19,072 nucleotides of DNA from JBAPRR01 sp049281195 (GCA_049281195.1 JBAPRR010000222.1:1-19072); one strand, 5' to 3'; positions 6,079 to 14,400 are shown, numbered from the stretch's first letter. Program-made: numbers and translations. Notes: generated from the sequence alone by a model not told the origin.

Positions 6079-8067
6079 CTAAATGGCCACCAGGCGGCGG
6101 ATCGCGTCTGTGATGTCGTCCCGGTCCGGTAGCCAGGCGTGCTCGAGGTCGGGTGAGTAAGGAGGTGGTGTGGCCGCGGCTCCAACGCGTTCTACTGGTG
6201 CGTCGAGATCCCAGAAACCTTCACGGGCAACAACAGCAGCGATCTCCGCACCGATGCCGAACGGCACCGCCGCTTCGTGTGCGATCAAGAGCCGGCTGGT
6301 CTTATGGACCGATTCGAGTATTGGCACCATGTCGAGCGGAGCAACGGTTCTCAGGTCTATGACCTCGACGGAGATGCCATCGTCGGCGAGAGCAGCCGCT
6401 GCTGCGACAGCTTCGTGGACCATCCTCGACACGGACACGACCGTTACATCTGTTCCGGCGCGCACCACCTTGGATGCTCCGATGGGGACGAAATGGTCGA
6501 CCGGCGGTTGCGGTCCCTTCATCCCATAGAGCAACCGGTTTTCTATGAAGACGACCGGATTCGGGTCCTGGATGGCAGAGCGTAGAAGGCCGTAGGTATC
6601 GGCCGGAGTTGACGGCATCACGACGGTCAGTCCGGGAACTGCTGCAAGCAGGGCTTCGAGGCTCTGAGAGTGTTGGCTTCCCGACGAGCGGCCTGCCCCA
6701 AACTGCGTGCGCACGGTGAGCGCCATCTGGGCCGAGCCGCCCGTCATGAACGGCAGATTTGCCGCCTGATTGAGCAGCTGGTCGAAGCAGACGCCCAAAA
6801 AGTCGAGATACATCATCTCGACCACAGGTCGCATGCCCGCCATCGCTGCTCCCACCGCTAAACCGATGATCGCCGTCTCGGAGATCGGCGTGTCACGAAC
6901 GCGATCGCCGAACTGATCGCGCAACCCACGGGTGAGGCCGAATACGTTCCCGCCTGCTCCCACGTCGATGCCGGCCACAAATACGCTCTCGTCCGTGGCG
7001 AGCTCTACCTCCAGCGCCGCTCGGATCGCGTCCATGGTCCGGAACGGCGCAGCGTCGGCCGTCGGAGCGTGGGGCTCGGCGCGAACTGGTCGGGGGCGAA
7101 CGACGAAATCGGCCAGCGTGCTCACGGAAGGACCGGAGAGCCCTCTGGCTTCGGCCACTGCCGAGTCCAGCCCGTCTTCGACCTCCATCTCGAGTGCCTC
7201 GAGCTCGTCTTCTCCTACCCCAACATCCCGTAGACGGCGCCCGTGGACAACGAGCGGGTCGCGCCCTTCCCACTCCCGCATCTCGTCGGTGGACCGGTAA
7301 CGCTCGGGATCGCCTTCATAATGGCCGTGCCATCGGTAGGTGGCAGCCTCGACCACCGCTGGGCCGCCACCGTTTCGCACCCTTTCGACGAGGGCCTGGA
7401 CAACCGAAGCCGTCGCCACGACGTCGTTTCCGTCGACCGCTGTGTAGCGGATCCCGTATCCGGCCGCACGCTTGTCGAGTGTCGTCCCGTGCTGGGTCAG
7501 CGTCGGTGAGAACTCGGCATACCCGTTGTTCTCGCAGAAGAAGATCACAGGCAGCTTCCATACAGAAGCAAGGTTCAACGCTTCGTGGAATGCACCCTGT
7601 GCGGGTGCGCCGTCACCGAAGAACGCGATCGCAACTGTTTGGTCATCTCGGAGCTGTGAGGCGGTGGCGGCACCGACCGCGATGGGGAGTCCCGCGGCCA
7701 CGATCCCATTGGCTCCGAAGATGCCGAGGTTCGGGTCAGCTATGTGCATGGACCCGCCCCGGCCCCGATTGGTACCCCCGTCTTTGCCCATCAGCTCGGC
7801 GAACATTCCAAGCGGGTCAAGGCCCTTGGCAAGACAGTGCCCATGTCCTCGATGTGTGGATGTGATGACGTCGTCTCGAGTCAGTGGCCAGCAGGCGCCG
7901 ACGGCCGCCGCTTCCTGACCGATCGACAGGTGGACGAAACCGGGAACCTCGCCCTCTCGATAGAGGGTCGCAACCCGCTCTTCGAAGCCTCGGATCAGGA
8001 GCATCCTCCGGTGCATCTCGACCAGATCACGCTTCGAGAACGTCGAGGGGACGGTAGCGGTGGCCAC
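6079..8067 (-). CDS. Fused E1 alpha-beta thiamine-diphosphate dehydrogenase (2-oxo acid/acetoin type)
   Basis: A 662-residue protein with GTG start at 8067. Residues 1 to about 322 are an E1-alpha: MHRRMLLIRGFEERV, HLSIGQEAAAVG, THRGHGHCLAKG, and the thiamine-diphosphate motif GDG (151-153) through CENNGYAEFSP. A Pro/Ala-rich linker (about 323-342, RPRPVRAEPHAPTADAA) leads into a complete E1-beta (about 343-662): GIDVGAGGNVFGLTRGL, PISETAIIGLAVGAAMAG, RTQFGAGRSSGSQHSQSLEA, VEVIDLRTVAPLD. By family, E1 decarboxylates a 2-oxo acid or cleaves acetoin and passes the acyl group to a lipoyl E2; no E2 or E3 gene is in the window. No ribosome site is seen. TACGAT (8082-8077 on the minus strand) is a candidate -10 only 9 nt from the start and overlaps operator site C. 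Branched-chain, pyruvate and acetoin activities cannot be told apart here. Confidence 0.9.
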   Translation of the reverse strand: MATATVPSTFSKRDLVEMHRRMLLIRGFEERVATLYREGEVPGFVHLSIGQEAAAVGACWPLTRDDVITSTHRGHGHCLAKGLDPLGMFAELMGKDGGTNRGRGGSMHIADPNLGIFGANGIVAAGLPIAVGAATASQLRDDQTVAIAFFGDGAPAQGAFHEALNLASVWKLPVIFFCENNGYAEFSPTLTQHGTTLDKRAAGYGIRYTAVDGNDVVATASVVQALVERVRNGGGPAVVEAATYRWHGHYEGDPERYRSTDEMREWEGRDPLVVHGRRLRDVGVGEDELEALEMEVEDGLDSAVAEARGLSGPSVSTLADFVVRPRPVRAEPHAPTADAAPFRTMDAIRAALEVELATDESVFVAGIDVGAGGNVFGLTRGLRDQFGDRVRDTPISETAIIGLAVGAAMAGMRPVVEMMYLDFLGVCFDQLLNQAANLPFMTGGSAQMALTVRTQFGAGRSSGSQHSQSLEALLAAVPGLTVVMPSTPADTYGLLRSAIQDPNPVVFIENRLLYGMKGPQPPVDHFVPIGASKVVRAGTDVTVVSVSRMVHEAVAAAAALADDGISVEVIDLRTVAPLDMVPILESVHKTSRLLIAHEAAVPFGIGAEIAAVVAREGFWDLDAPVERVGAAATPPPYSPDLEHAWLPDRDDITDAIRRLVAI

Positions 8068-8079
8068 GGGACATGTATC

Positions 8080-8093
8080 GTACCGGTCGGTAC
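8080..8093. promoter_or_regulatory. Operator site C (GTACCG-GT-CGGTAC)
   Basis: GTACCGGTCGGTAC is the most symmetric copy: six-base arms pair perfectly around a two-base centre. It lies in the 93 bp between the divergent E1 and SDR genes, 13 bp upstream of the E1 GTG, and overlaps a candidate -10 (TACGAT) for E1. The minus-strand string CGGTACGAT is also found at the aldolase promoter. Confidence 0.6.
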
Positions 8094-8116
8094 AAACAAT
8101 GAGTAGGTCCGTGACT

Positions 8117-8131
8117 GTTCAGAATGTGAAC
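8117..8131. repeat. Short inverted repeat GTTCA-N5-TGAAC upstream of the SDR
   Basis: GTTCAGAATGTGAAC has 5 bp arms around a 5 bp centre and lies 30-44 bp upstream of the SDR GTG start at 8161. It could be a separate operator for the rightward gene, but arms this short also arise by chance. Confidence 0.25.
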
Positions 8132-8160
8132 CCACCTGTCTTCGACGCTCGCCTCCCCGC

Positions 8161-8916
8161 GTGAGCCACGTTGCCGAACGCGCTCGGGTTGTCGCGATCA
8201 CGGGCGCCGGCGGGGCCTTGGGGGCGGCGATATCGCACAGGCTCGCAAGCGAGCCTGGGACAGATCTGGTGCTCAGTGACGTGAGCGGATCGTCGCTCGA
8301 AACGACCGTCGCGGGCCTACCGGAGACCGGTCGCAAGGTCGAGACGGCTCTCGCCGATGTGAGCGTTTTCGAGCAGGTGCAAGCCGTCGTCGCTTTGGCG
8401 GTCGAACGCTTCGGTCGCCTCGACGTGCTCATTCAAAACGCCGGCGTGCTCTCGCCGAACGGTCGAATTCACAACCTGGCGACAGAGGACTGGGAGCGCG
8501 CGTTCCGGGTGAACGTGCTTGGTGCCGTGAACGGGATCCGGGCCGCGGTTGCGGTCATGCGCACCCAAAGCTCAGGTTCGATCGTGCTGACTGCGTCGGT
8601 GGCTGGGATTACAGCGTGGTCCCATGCAGCTCCGTACTGCGCGACGAAGGCTGCGGTCATACAGCTCGCCAAGGTCGCCGCGGTCGAGTATGCGCGCGAT
8701 GGGATCCGCGTAAATTGCGTGTGCCCGGGAACCTTTCGCTCAGCGATTCATGACGGCCTCCCACCCGAATCGCTCGACGTGATCGCCGCCCGACACCCAC
8801 TTGGTTTGGGGGCGGCCGATGACCTGACCGGTGCGTACTCCTATTTGGCCGGCTCCGACTCGTCATGGACCACCGGCTCGGCGCTGATCGTCGACGGGGG
8901 TTATTCCGCGCCGTGA
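8161..8916 (+). CDS. Short-chain dehydrogenase/reductase (SDR)
   Basis: A 251-residue classical SDR with GTG start 8161; no earlier in-frame start is nearby, and the first beta strand begins at about residue 8 as expected. Motifs: TGAGGALG (14-21, Leu where Ile is usual), QNAG (92-95, for NNAG), Ser146 in TASVAG, Tyr159 and Lys163 in YCATK, and a FabG-like C-terminus ending TGSALIVDGGYSAP. Asp40 at the end of beta-2 (LVLSDVS) suggests NAD(H) rather than NADP(H), pointing to an oxidative role. No clear Shine-Dalgarno sequence precedes it. Its 3' end overlaps the end of the convergent TetR gene by 16 bp. The substrate is not deducible; an alcohol or hydroxyacyl-CoA in the same pathway is likely. 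Confidence 0.88.
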   Translation: MSHVAERARVVAITGAGGALGAAISHRLASEPGTDLVLSDVSGSSLETTVAGLPETGRKVETALADVSVFEQVQAVVALAVERFGRLDVLIQNAGVLSPNGRIHNLATEDWERAFRVNVLGAVNGIRAAVAVMRTQSSGSIVLTASVAGITAWSHAAPYCATKAAVIQLAKVAAVEYARDGIRVNCVCPGTFRSAIHDGLPPESLDVIAARHPLGLGAADDLTGAYSYLAGSDSSWTTGSALIVDGGYSAP

Positions 8917-9545
8917 TCCGAACTCGGGTTGGGCCGGCTCGCAATTCCCCGCATGAAGATCTCGGCGAAGGGCTTCGCAACGTCGCGGGCGGACAATCGG
9001 CCCCCCCTCTTCATCCACAGATACGTGTAGTTGTGCATCCCGAGCCACGCACGTGCAGAAAGCCACGGATCGATGTCACGGAACTCACCTGTTTCGATGC
9101 CGGCGCGGAGTACCTCTTCGACACGATTTTCGTAGTCGTGTCGGCGCCTGCGGAACTCGGCGGCCCGATCTCCGGTGAGGGCGGGAAAATCGTGGAGGAA
9201 CACCCACACGTGATCCGGGTAACGATGGATAACCGCGAGCAACTCGTTTCCGAGCATCGTCAGCTGCTCGGAAGGCGTGCCGCCGGCGAGCGCCACGCGA
9301 TCGGCGCCGAGTATCACCTCGTCCATGACGCGGTCGTGGACGGCTGCGAGCAACTCCTCTTTGGAGCCGATGTAGTGGTAAAGAGCTCCCTTGCCGAGGT
9401 CGTTCGCCTCACACAACTCATTGATGCCGGTGGCATGGTATCCGCCTCTGGCGAAGAGGCGTGCGGAGGTGTCGACGATCGCCTCCCGGCGCGCCACCCA
9501 TTTCGGGTTGCGCCGGGTATCGGTCCTGGCCTCGGCTCGGGGCAT
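8901..9545 (-). CDS. TetR/AcrR-family transcriptional regulator
   Basis: With the chosen start (ATG 9545) the protein has 214 residues and begins MPRAEARTDTRRNPKWVARR, a usual N-terminus for this type. Upstream in-frame ATGs at 9566 and 9587 would add 7 or 14 residues; no start has a clear ribosome site, so the start is uncertain. The N-terminal DNA-binding domain is unmistakable: REAIVDTSARLFARGGYHAT, then INELCEANDLGKGALYHYIG with the recognition helix (about 39-60). The C-terminal ligand domain is divergent, as usual. The gene is divergent from the acyl-CoA ligase and probably controls it. No ACCG-N2-CGGT core lies in the intergenic region, so this protein is not an obvious owner of that operator. 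It overlaps the 3' end of the SDR. Confidence 0.9.
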   Translation of the reverse strand: MPRAEARTDTRRNPKWVARREAIVDTSARLFARGGYHATGINELCEANDLGKGALYHYIGSKEELLAAVHDRVMDEVILGADRVALAGGTPSEQLTMLGNELLAVIHRYPDHVWVFLHDFPALTGDRAAEFRRRRHDYENRVEEVLRAGIETGEFRDIDPWLSARAWLGMHNYTYLWMKRGGRLSARDVAKPFAEIFMRGIASRPNPSSDHGAE

Positions 9546-9610
9546 TACGGCGACGCTAGGACGCATGTGGGAACCATGCCAGCCCATCGTGTTATCTAGG
9601 TCGGGGAACT

Positions 9611-11134
9611 ATGAATCACGTAGACATGAACTGGTTCGCCGTACTCGCTCATCATGCGACCCGGACGCCGGACAAGGCGATGACGGTGTTCGAAGCCACG
9701 ACGATCACATACGGGGAGATGGCCGAACGGGCGTCTCGCCTGGCCGGCGGACTACACCGCCAAGGCGTCGGCCGTGGCGACGTCGTAGGTCTCCTTTCGT
9801 ACAACTGCCCGGAGTTTCTGGAGACGGTATTCGCCGCCAACTGCCTCGGAGCGGTCGCAATGCCGATCAATTGGCGCCTGGCAGCGCCCGAGGTGCGGTA
9901 CATCCTCGAGCATTCAGAGGCACGCGCCCTCGTATGCGACGAGCTGCTGGTCGAACTCGGGAACGACGCGACGAGGGACATCTCCAAGCCGTTGTTTCGT
10001 GCGTGCATCTCTCGATCCGCTGCCGATGGATGGATGCAGCTCGACGAGCTTCGCCGGACCGGCCCGTCGTTTCCATGTGCTCCGACAGGGCCCGACGACA
10101 TCCATCGCCTGATGTACACCTCGGGAACCACAGGTCGCCCGAAGGGCGTCATGCTCACGCACGCCAATGTCGCCTGGAAAAACTTTGCGCACATCGTCGA
10201 GTTCGGGTTCACGAATGCGGAACTAGGGCTCGCTTGTGGACCGCTTTACCACGTGGGGGCGCTCGATCTGACGACGACGTCACTCATCGCGGCGGGCGCT
10301 ACGACGATCATCCATCGCATGTTCGATGCCGCCGCGGTGGCAGATGAGATCGAGCGTTCGCGGGTGACAACTGTTTGGCTCGCCCCGGCCATGGTCAATG
10401 CGCTGCTCGCCCTACCGGAGATAGATCAGCACGATCTGTCGTCTGTCAGGGTGATCGTGAACGGGGGAGAGAAGATGCCGTTGCCGCTCATCGAGCGCCT
10501 GCAGCGGACGTTCCCGAAAGCATGGTTCGCAGACGCGTACGGCCTGACCGAGACAGTCTCGGGTGACACATTCTTGGACCGGGAGAGCATCGTCACCAAG
10601 CGTGGAAGCGTGGGCCGGCCCTGCCTTTACGTAGAGGTCGACATCTGGGACGAGCAAGGCGAACCCCTTCGCGACGGTGAACGGGGTGAGATCGTGTTGC
10701 GCGGTCCGAAGGTGTTCAAGGGTTACTGGAAAGATCCGGATGCCACTTCAGCAGCGTTCTCTGGCGGCTGGTTCCACACCGGCGATATAGGGGTCCGCGA
10801 CGAGGACGGCTATCTCTTCATCGTCGACCGGCTGAAGGACATGATCGTGTCGGGCGGCGAGAACATCGCCGGGTCAGAGGTCGAACGCGTCCTGTACGAA
10901 CACGAGTCGGTACTCGAGGCGGCCGTGGTGGGGCGTTCAGACGAGCGGTGGGGCGAAGTTCCCGTTGCCTTCGTCGTGCTTCGAAATGGTGCCACGGCCA
11001 CACAGGACGAACTCGTCGAGCACTGCCGCCGCCGGCTGGCCCGGTTCAAGGTACCGAAGGAGATCACGTTCCTCGATGCGCTGCCGCGCAACCCGTCGGG
11101 CAAGATCCTGAAGCGTGAGCTCAGAATACGTTGA
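9611..11134 (+). CDS. AMP-forming acyl-CoA ligase (ANL superfamily)
   Basis: A 507-residue adenylate-forming ligase, full length for the fatty-acyl/cyclohexanecarboxyl-CoA ligase group. Motifs in order: YTSGTTGRPKGVMLTH (from 169, the ATP-binding loop), YGLTETVSGD, GWFHTGDIGVRDEDGYLFIV, DRLKDMIVSGGENI (hinge) and RNPSGKILKRELR with the catalytic Lys498. It converts a carboxylic acid to its CoA thioester with ATP via an acyl-adenylate. ATG 9611 is preceded by GGGG at a short distance; ATG 9626 is an alternative. In context it would activate a carboxylate made by ring opening, or imported, for the acyl-CoA dehydrogenase and thiolase-like enzymes. It is divergent from the TetR gene and converges with the next SDR with a 6 bp gap. 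Confidence 0.93.
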   Translation: MNHVDMNWFAVLAHHATRTPDKAMTVFEATTITYGEMAERASRLAGGLHRQGVGRGDVVGLLSYNCPEFLETVFAANCLGAVAMPINWRLAAPEVRYILEHSEARALVCDELLVELGNDATRDISKPLFRACISRSAADGWMQLDELRRTGPSFPCAPTGPDDIHRLMYTSGTTGRPKGVMLTHANVAWKNFAHIVEFGFTNAELGLACGPLYHVGALDLTTTSLIAAGATTIIHRMFDAAAVADEIERSRVTTVWLAPAMVNALLALPEIDQHDLSSVRVIVNGGEKMPLPLIERLQRTFPKAWFADAYGLTETVSGDTFLDRESIVTKRGSVGRPCLYVEVDIWDEQGEPLRDGERGEIVLRGPKVFKGYWKDPDATSAAFSGGWFHTGDIGVRDEDGYLFIVDRLKDMIVSGGENIAGSEVERVLYEHESVLEAAVVGRSDERWGEVPVAFVVLRNGATATQDELVEHCRRRLARFKVPKEITFLDALPRNPSGKILKRELRIR

Positions 11135-11140
11135 GGGTTT

Positions 11141-11887
11141 TCAGGCTGGCCGGCGGGGGACGACGGCCACCGACGGGATGTTCGTACCGCCGCTTCGGCC
11201 CAGCACGTAGTCGACAGTGGAGACCAGTTCTTCGACGTCGAGTAGCGAGCCTGTGAGCAGCGCACGCTCCACCCATAGTTGCCCGAGCTCCATGGCGAGC
11301 TCGGGATCCCAATCGTTGGCGAACTGCGTCATCCCCGCGCCCTCTCCACCGGCTGTGTCGCCGACGATCAGGCGCGTGAACCCAACAGTTGGATGCTCTC
11401 CGCGCAAAGCCTCGATCAATTTGTCCAACGCCGCCTTGCTCACCAGGTACGCGCCCAATCCCGGCCATGGCGCAGTTATCGACGCACTGACCGAGGAGAG
11501 GTAGATGGCGACGCCGTTCGATTCGACGAGGTGGGGGAGGGCGGCAGCAGTGACGATTGCAGCACCCGTCACATTGGTGGCGAAGAGGCGTTGCCACGAG
11601 TCGGCGCCGGTATCGATCAGGCGGGCGAGCGTACCGACGCCCGTTGCGTACACCAGGCCGTCGAGGCCTCCGAGCCTGCTGGTCGCTTGGTCTATTGCGG
11701 CTCGGACCGAAGATGGTTCAGTCACATCGCAAGGCACGGCAAACGACGTTGGACCGGCCTCTGCCGCTGCGTCGTCGAGCATGTCGGCCCGCCTGGCCAA
11801 AAGAGCGACATCCGCTCCTTTCTTCGCCAGACCGATCCCGATGCAGCGACCGAGCCCGCTCGATGCGCCGAGGACGATGGTTTTCAA
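11141..11887 (-). CDS. Divergent short-chain dehydrogenase/reductase (SDR), TTG start
   Basis: A 248-residue SDR. The frame is closed by TGA two codons upstream, so TTG at 11887 is the first possible start and gives MKTIVLGASSGLG, with beta-1 right at the N-terminus. Motifs: GASSGLG (7-13), Ser in YLSSVSAS (131-134), Tyr147 and Lys151 in YLVSK. The usual NNAG is YATG (80-83), an unusual change. ARR after beta-2 (LLARRADML) suggests NADP(H) preference. The C-terminus lacks the usual GG-rich FabG end and finishes VLGRSGGTNIPSVAVVPRRPA. An inverted repeat AAAGCT-N4-AGCTTT covers the start codon region. It is divergent from the DUF35-thiolase fusion and may be co-regulated with it. Catalytic residues are intact, so it is probably active; the substrate is unknown. 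Confidence 0.82.
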   Translation of the reverse strand: MKTIVLGASSGLGRCIGIGLAKKGADVALLARRADMLDDAAAEAGPTSFAVPCDVTEPSSVRAAIDQATSRLGGLDGLVYATGVGTLARLIDTGADSWQRLFATNVTGAAIVTAAALPHLVESNGVAIYLSSVSASITAPWPGLGAYLVSKAALDKLIEALRGEHPTVGFTRLIVGDTAGGEGAGMTQFANDWDPELAMELGQLWVERALLTGSLLDVEELVSTVDYVLGRSGGTNIPSVAVVPRRPA

Positions 11888-11901
11888 AGCTCACCAGCTT
11901 T
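11886..11901. repeat. Inverted repeat AAAGCT-N4-AGCTTT at the SDR start
   Basis: Perfect 6 bp arms (11886-11891 and 11896-11901) around CACC. It overlaps the TTG start and ribosome-binding region of the minus-strand SDR. It could form a small mRNA hairpin that limits translation, or serve as an operator. Confidence 0.35.
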
Positions 11902-12001
11902 CAGTAGTAGATGCCGGGAGTGGAGAACAGAGGGTATCTTCCGGGCGCCTGTTTGCGCGGCGCGGCAGTAACGCATGCCCCCGTTGGATCAAGGAAGATG
12001 T

Positions 12002-13630
12002 ATGAGGCCTCTACCAGAGCTGACGGTTGCCAACGAGTGGTTCTGGAAATCCGGCTCGGATGGGCGCCTGCGGATCCAGAAGTGCTCCGACTGTGGCGAA
12101 TTCGTCCACCCGCCGTCGCCTATCTGCCCGAAGTGTCGAAGCAGATCGTGGACGACCGAGCCAGTATCCGGCGAGGCGACTGTCGTGGGATTCACGGTCA
12201 ATGTGCAGCGATGGTCGCCTGACTTCGAGCCGCCATACGTCATCGCGAATGTGGCGTTGGCCGAGGATCCGACAGTTCACCTGACGACGAATGTCGTCGG
12301 ATGCGACCCCGACGATGTCCACGTCGGCCAGCAGGTGTCGGTCACCTTCGAACATTGCGACGACGTCTGGTTGCCGCTATTCGAGCCCTCGGGAATCGAA
12401 GACGCCTCTAATCCAGTCAAGGAGCCCGGACCCTTCTCACCCCGTAGTCCCTTGAGCGATGATCGCTACGAACATCGCGCCGTCTTGTCGGGAATCGGAA
12501 GATCCGCCCTCGGACGGCGGTTGATGGTCGATCCTCTATCGCTCACCGTGGATGCCTGCGAAATGGCGGTGGCCGACGCCGGATTGACCCTCGAAGACAT
12601 CGACGGCTTGTCGACCTACCCCGGTGGAGCGGGGAGCGGAGTGACCGAGGGTGGGATCTTCGCTGTCGAAGAGGCCCTACGTCTGAGGCCCACCTGGTTC
12701 AACGGAGGCATGGAGATCCCGGGTCCCGGGGGCGCATTGATAGCAGCGATTCTCGCGGTCGCGAGCGGATTGTGCCGGCACGTTCTGTGTTTCAGGACCG
12801 TGTGGGAGTCAACTTATGCCGCCCTGCACCTGGGTGGCCCTAAATCGGATCGGGTATCGGGTCCGATGAGGGAATGGCGTGCACCATTCGGTGCGATGTC
12901 CGCGGCGAACTGGATCGCCATGAACGCGAGTCAGTACATGCACCGTTACAAATCCACGCGCGAGATGCTCGGAGTGATCGCGCTCAACGCTCGAGCGAAT
13001 GCGGCGCGCAATCCGGCGGCGATTTATCGCGACCCGATGACCATGGACGACTACCTTTCGGCGCGGTTGATATCGACGCCATTCGGTCTGTATGACTGCG
13101 ACGTCCCCTGCGACTGTTCGATCGCTGTGGTGGTTTCCGCTGCGTCGGTCGCGTCCGACCTTCCGAAGCCTGCAATTCGAGTCGAAGCGGTGGGTACGCA
13201 GATCCTCGAGCGGGTGTCGTGGGATCAGGAAACGGTTACCCACGAGCCCCAGGTGCTCGGTCAAGCTGCCCACATGTGGACGCGGACCTCTCTGCGTCCG
13301 GCAGATATCGATGTCGCGCTCGTCTACGACGGATTCACGTTCAACGCGATCTCGTGGTTGGAGGGCCTCGGTTTCTGCGGGTACGGCGAGGCACAGGACT
13401 GGCTCGAAGGCGGCAAACGGATAGCCCTCGACGGCGAGCTGCCTGTGAACCCCCACGGCGGACAACTGTCGGAGGGACGGACGCACGGATTCGGCTTCAT
13501 CTACGAGGCGATTACGCAACTGAGAAACGATGCCGGTGACCGTCAGGTGAGCGACGCCACTACCGCGGTTGTGACGACGGGCGGCGGGACGCCCTCTGGC
13601 GTGATGCTCCTGCAGCGCGACGGCGTCTGA
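12002..13630 (+). CDS. Zn-ribbon/OB-fold (DUF35) protein fused to SCP2-type thiolase (possible retro-aldolase)
   Basis: A 542-residue protein from ATG 12002 (AGGAAG 5 nt upstream; an in-frame ATG at 11975 is less likely). Residues 1 to about 130 are a DUF35 module: Zn ribbon CSDC (28, 31) and CPKC (42, 45), then an OB-fold (GFTVNVQRWSPDFEPPYVIA, GQQVSVTFE). After a Pro/Ser-rich linker (about 131-154), residues 155-542 form a thiolase of the lipid-transfer/SCP2 group: VDPLSLTVDACEMAVADAGL, VYDGFTFNAISWLEGLGFCG, and NPHGGQLSEGRTHGFGFIYE with His485. The place where thiolases carry the nucleophilic Cys reads GGMEIPGPGGALIAAI, so no Cys is present. That fits Ltp2-type enzymes, which need a DUF35 partner and cleave steroid side-chain CoA thioesters by retro-aldol reaction. 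Here the partner would be built in. Inferred role: C-C cleavage of a hydroxyacyl-CoA. Confidence 0.85.
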   Translation: MRPLPELTVANEWFWKSGSDGRLRIQKCSDCGEFVHPPSPICPKCRSRSWTTEPVSGEATVVGFTVNVQRWSPDFEPPYVIANVALAEDPTVHLTTNVVGCDPDDVHVGQQVSVTFEHCDDVWLPLFEPSGIEDASNPVKEPGPFSPRSPLSDDRYEHRAVLSGIGRSALGRRLMVDPLSLTVDACEMAVADAGLTLEDIDGLSTYPGGAGSGVTEGGIFAVEEALRLRPTWFNGGMEIPGPGGALIAAILAVASGLCRHVLCFRTVWESTYAALHLGGPKSDRVSGPMREWRAPFGAMSAANWIAMNASQYMHRYKSTREMLGVIALNARANAARNPAAIYRDPMTMDDYLSARLISTPFGLYDCDVPCDCSIAVVVSAASVASDLPKPAIRVEAVGTQILERVSWDQETVTHEPQVLGQAAHMWTRTSLRPADIDVALVYDGFTFNAISWLEGLGFCGYGEAQDWLEGGKRIALDGELPVNPHGGQLSEGRTHGFGFIYEAITQLRNDAGDRQVSDATTAVVTTGGGTPSGVMLLQRDGV

Positions 13631-13647
13631 CAATCCATCGGCGATCC

Positions 13648-14400
13648 TCAGGTGTTGCGGCCGCCGTTAACCCCGATCACCTGACCCGTGATGTAGTCCG
13701 ACTCGTCGCGAACCAAGAATGCGCACGCCGCGGCGATGTCCTCGGGCCGCCCAACGCGGCGGACCGGCGTCTTCGAAGCCCAGAAATCGACACTTTCGCC
13801 GAGCAATCCTCTGCTTTCGGAATCCCGCAACATCGGCGTGTCTATGAAGCCGGGAGGGATCGTGTTGACAGTGATCCCCTTAGGCCCGAGCTCGAGCGCC
13901 AGAGCCTTGGTGAACCCGATGACACCTGCTTTCGACGCGACGTAGTGCGTCATCATCTGCTGTCCGCTCTGGGCACTCGACGAAGAGATGTTCACGATCC
14001 GTCCCCATCCTGCTTCGATCATGTGAGGTACGACGACCTGGCAGCAGTCGAACGTGCCGGTCAGGTTGACGGCGAGGATGCGGTCCCATTTCTCCTTACT
14101 GATCGAGAGGAATCGATCGAAGCCCTGGATGCCCGCGTTGTTCACCAGGATCGTGGGGCCGCCCAGTTCGGCACATACCTCACCTACCGCGGAGTCGATG
14201 CGCGAACGGTCGGTCACGTCGACCTCGACTCCCATCGCCGTATTCCCCGCGTCGGTGATCCCCGTCGCCGCAGCACGAGCAGATGCGCCGTCGCGATCGA
14301 ACACCGCGACTGCAGCACCGTCTGCCGCCAGGCGCGAGCTGATCGCAAGTCCGATCCCGGAGCCTCCACCCGTGACAATGGCTACCCTGCGCTCGCTCAT
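13648..14400 (-). CDS. Short-chain dehydrogenase/reductase (FabG/BdhA-like SDR)
   Basis: A 250-residue classical SDR with ATG 14400 and a strong ribosome site (GGAGGG 7 nt upstream). All motifs are canonical: TGGGSGIG (10-17), Asp35 after beta-2 (VAVFDRDG, suggesting NAD), NNAG (87-90), Ser in NISSSSAQ (139-142), Tyr153 and Lys157 in YVASK, PGFIDTPM, and the end DYITGQVIGVNGGRNT. Closest in style to 3-oxoacyl-ACP/acyl-CoA reductases and cyclic-alcohol or hydroxyacyl dehydrogenases. In this setting it could oxidise a hydroxyacyl-CoA or a secondary alcohol that feeds the monooxygenase. It converges with the DUF35-thiolase gene with a 17 bp gap, and follows the thioesterase on the same strand after 104 bp, so it may have its own promoter. 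Confidence 0.9.
   Translation of the reverse strand: MSERRVAIVTGGGSGIGLAISSRLAADGAAVAVFDRDGASARAAATGITDAGNTAMGVEVDVTDRSRIDSAVGEVCAELGGPTILVNNAGIQGFDRFLSISKEKWDRILAVNLTGTFDCCQVVVPHMIEAGWGRIVNISSSSAQSGQQMMTHYVASKAGVIGFTKALALELGPKGITVNTIPPGFIDTPMLRDSESRGLLGESVDFWASKTPVRRVGRPEDIAAACAFLVRDESDYITGQVIGVNGGRNT

Noticed and set aside
11935..11940. TATCTT as a -10 element for the DUF35-thiolase gene
   Set aside because: No acceptable -35 at 16-18 bp and a weak match; not enough to call a promoter.
12809..13633. A 274-codon minus-strand frame opposite the thiolase domain
   Set aside because: Arg/His-rich composition without recognisable motifs; the plus strand carries an unambiguous thiolase.
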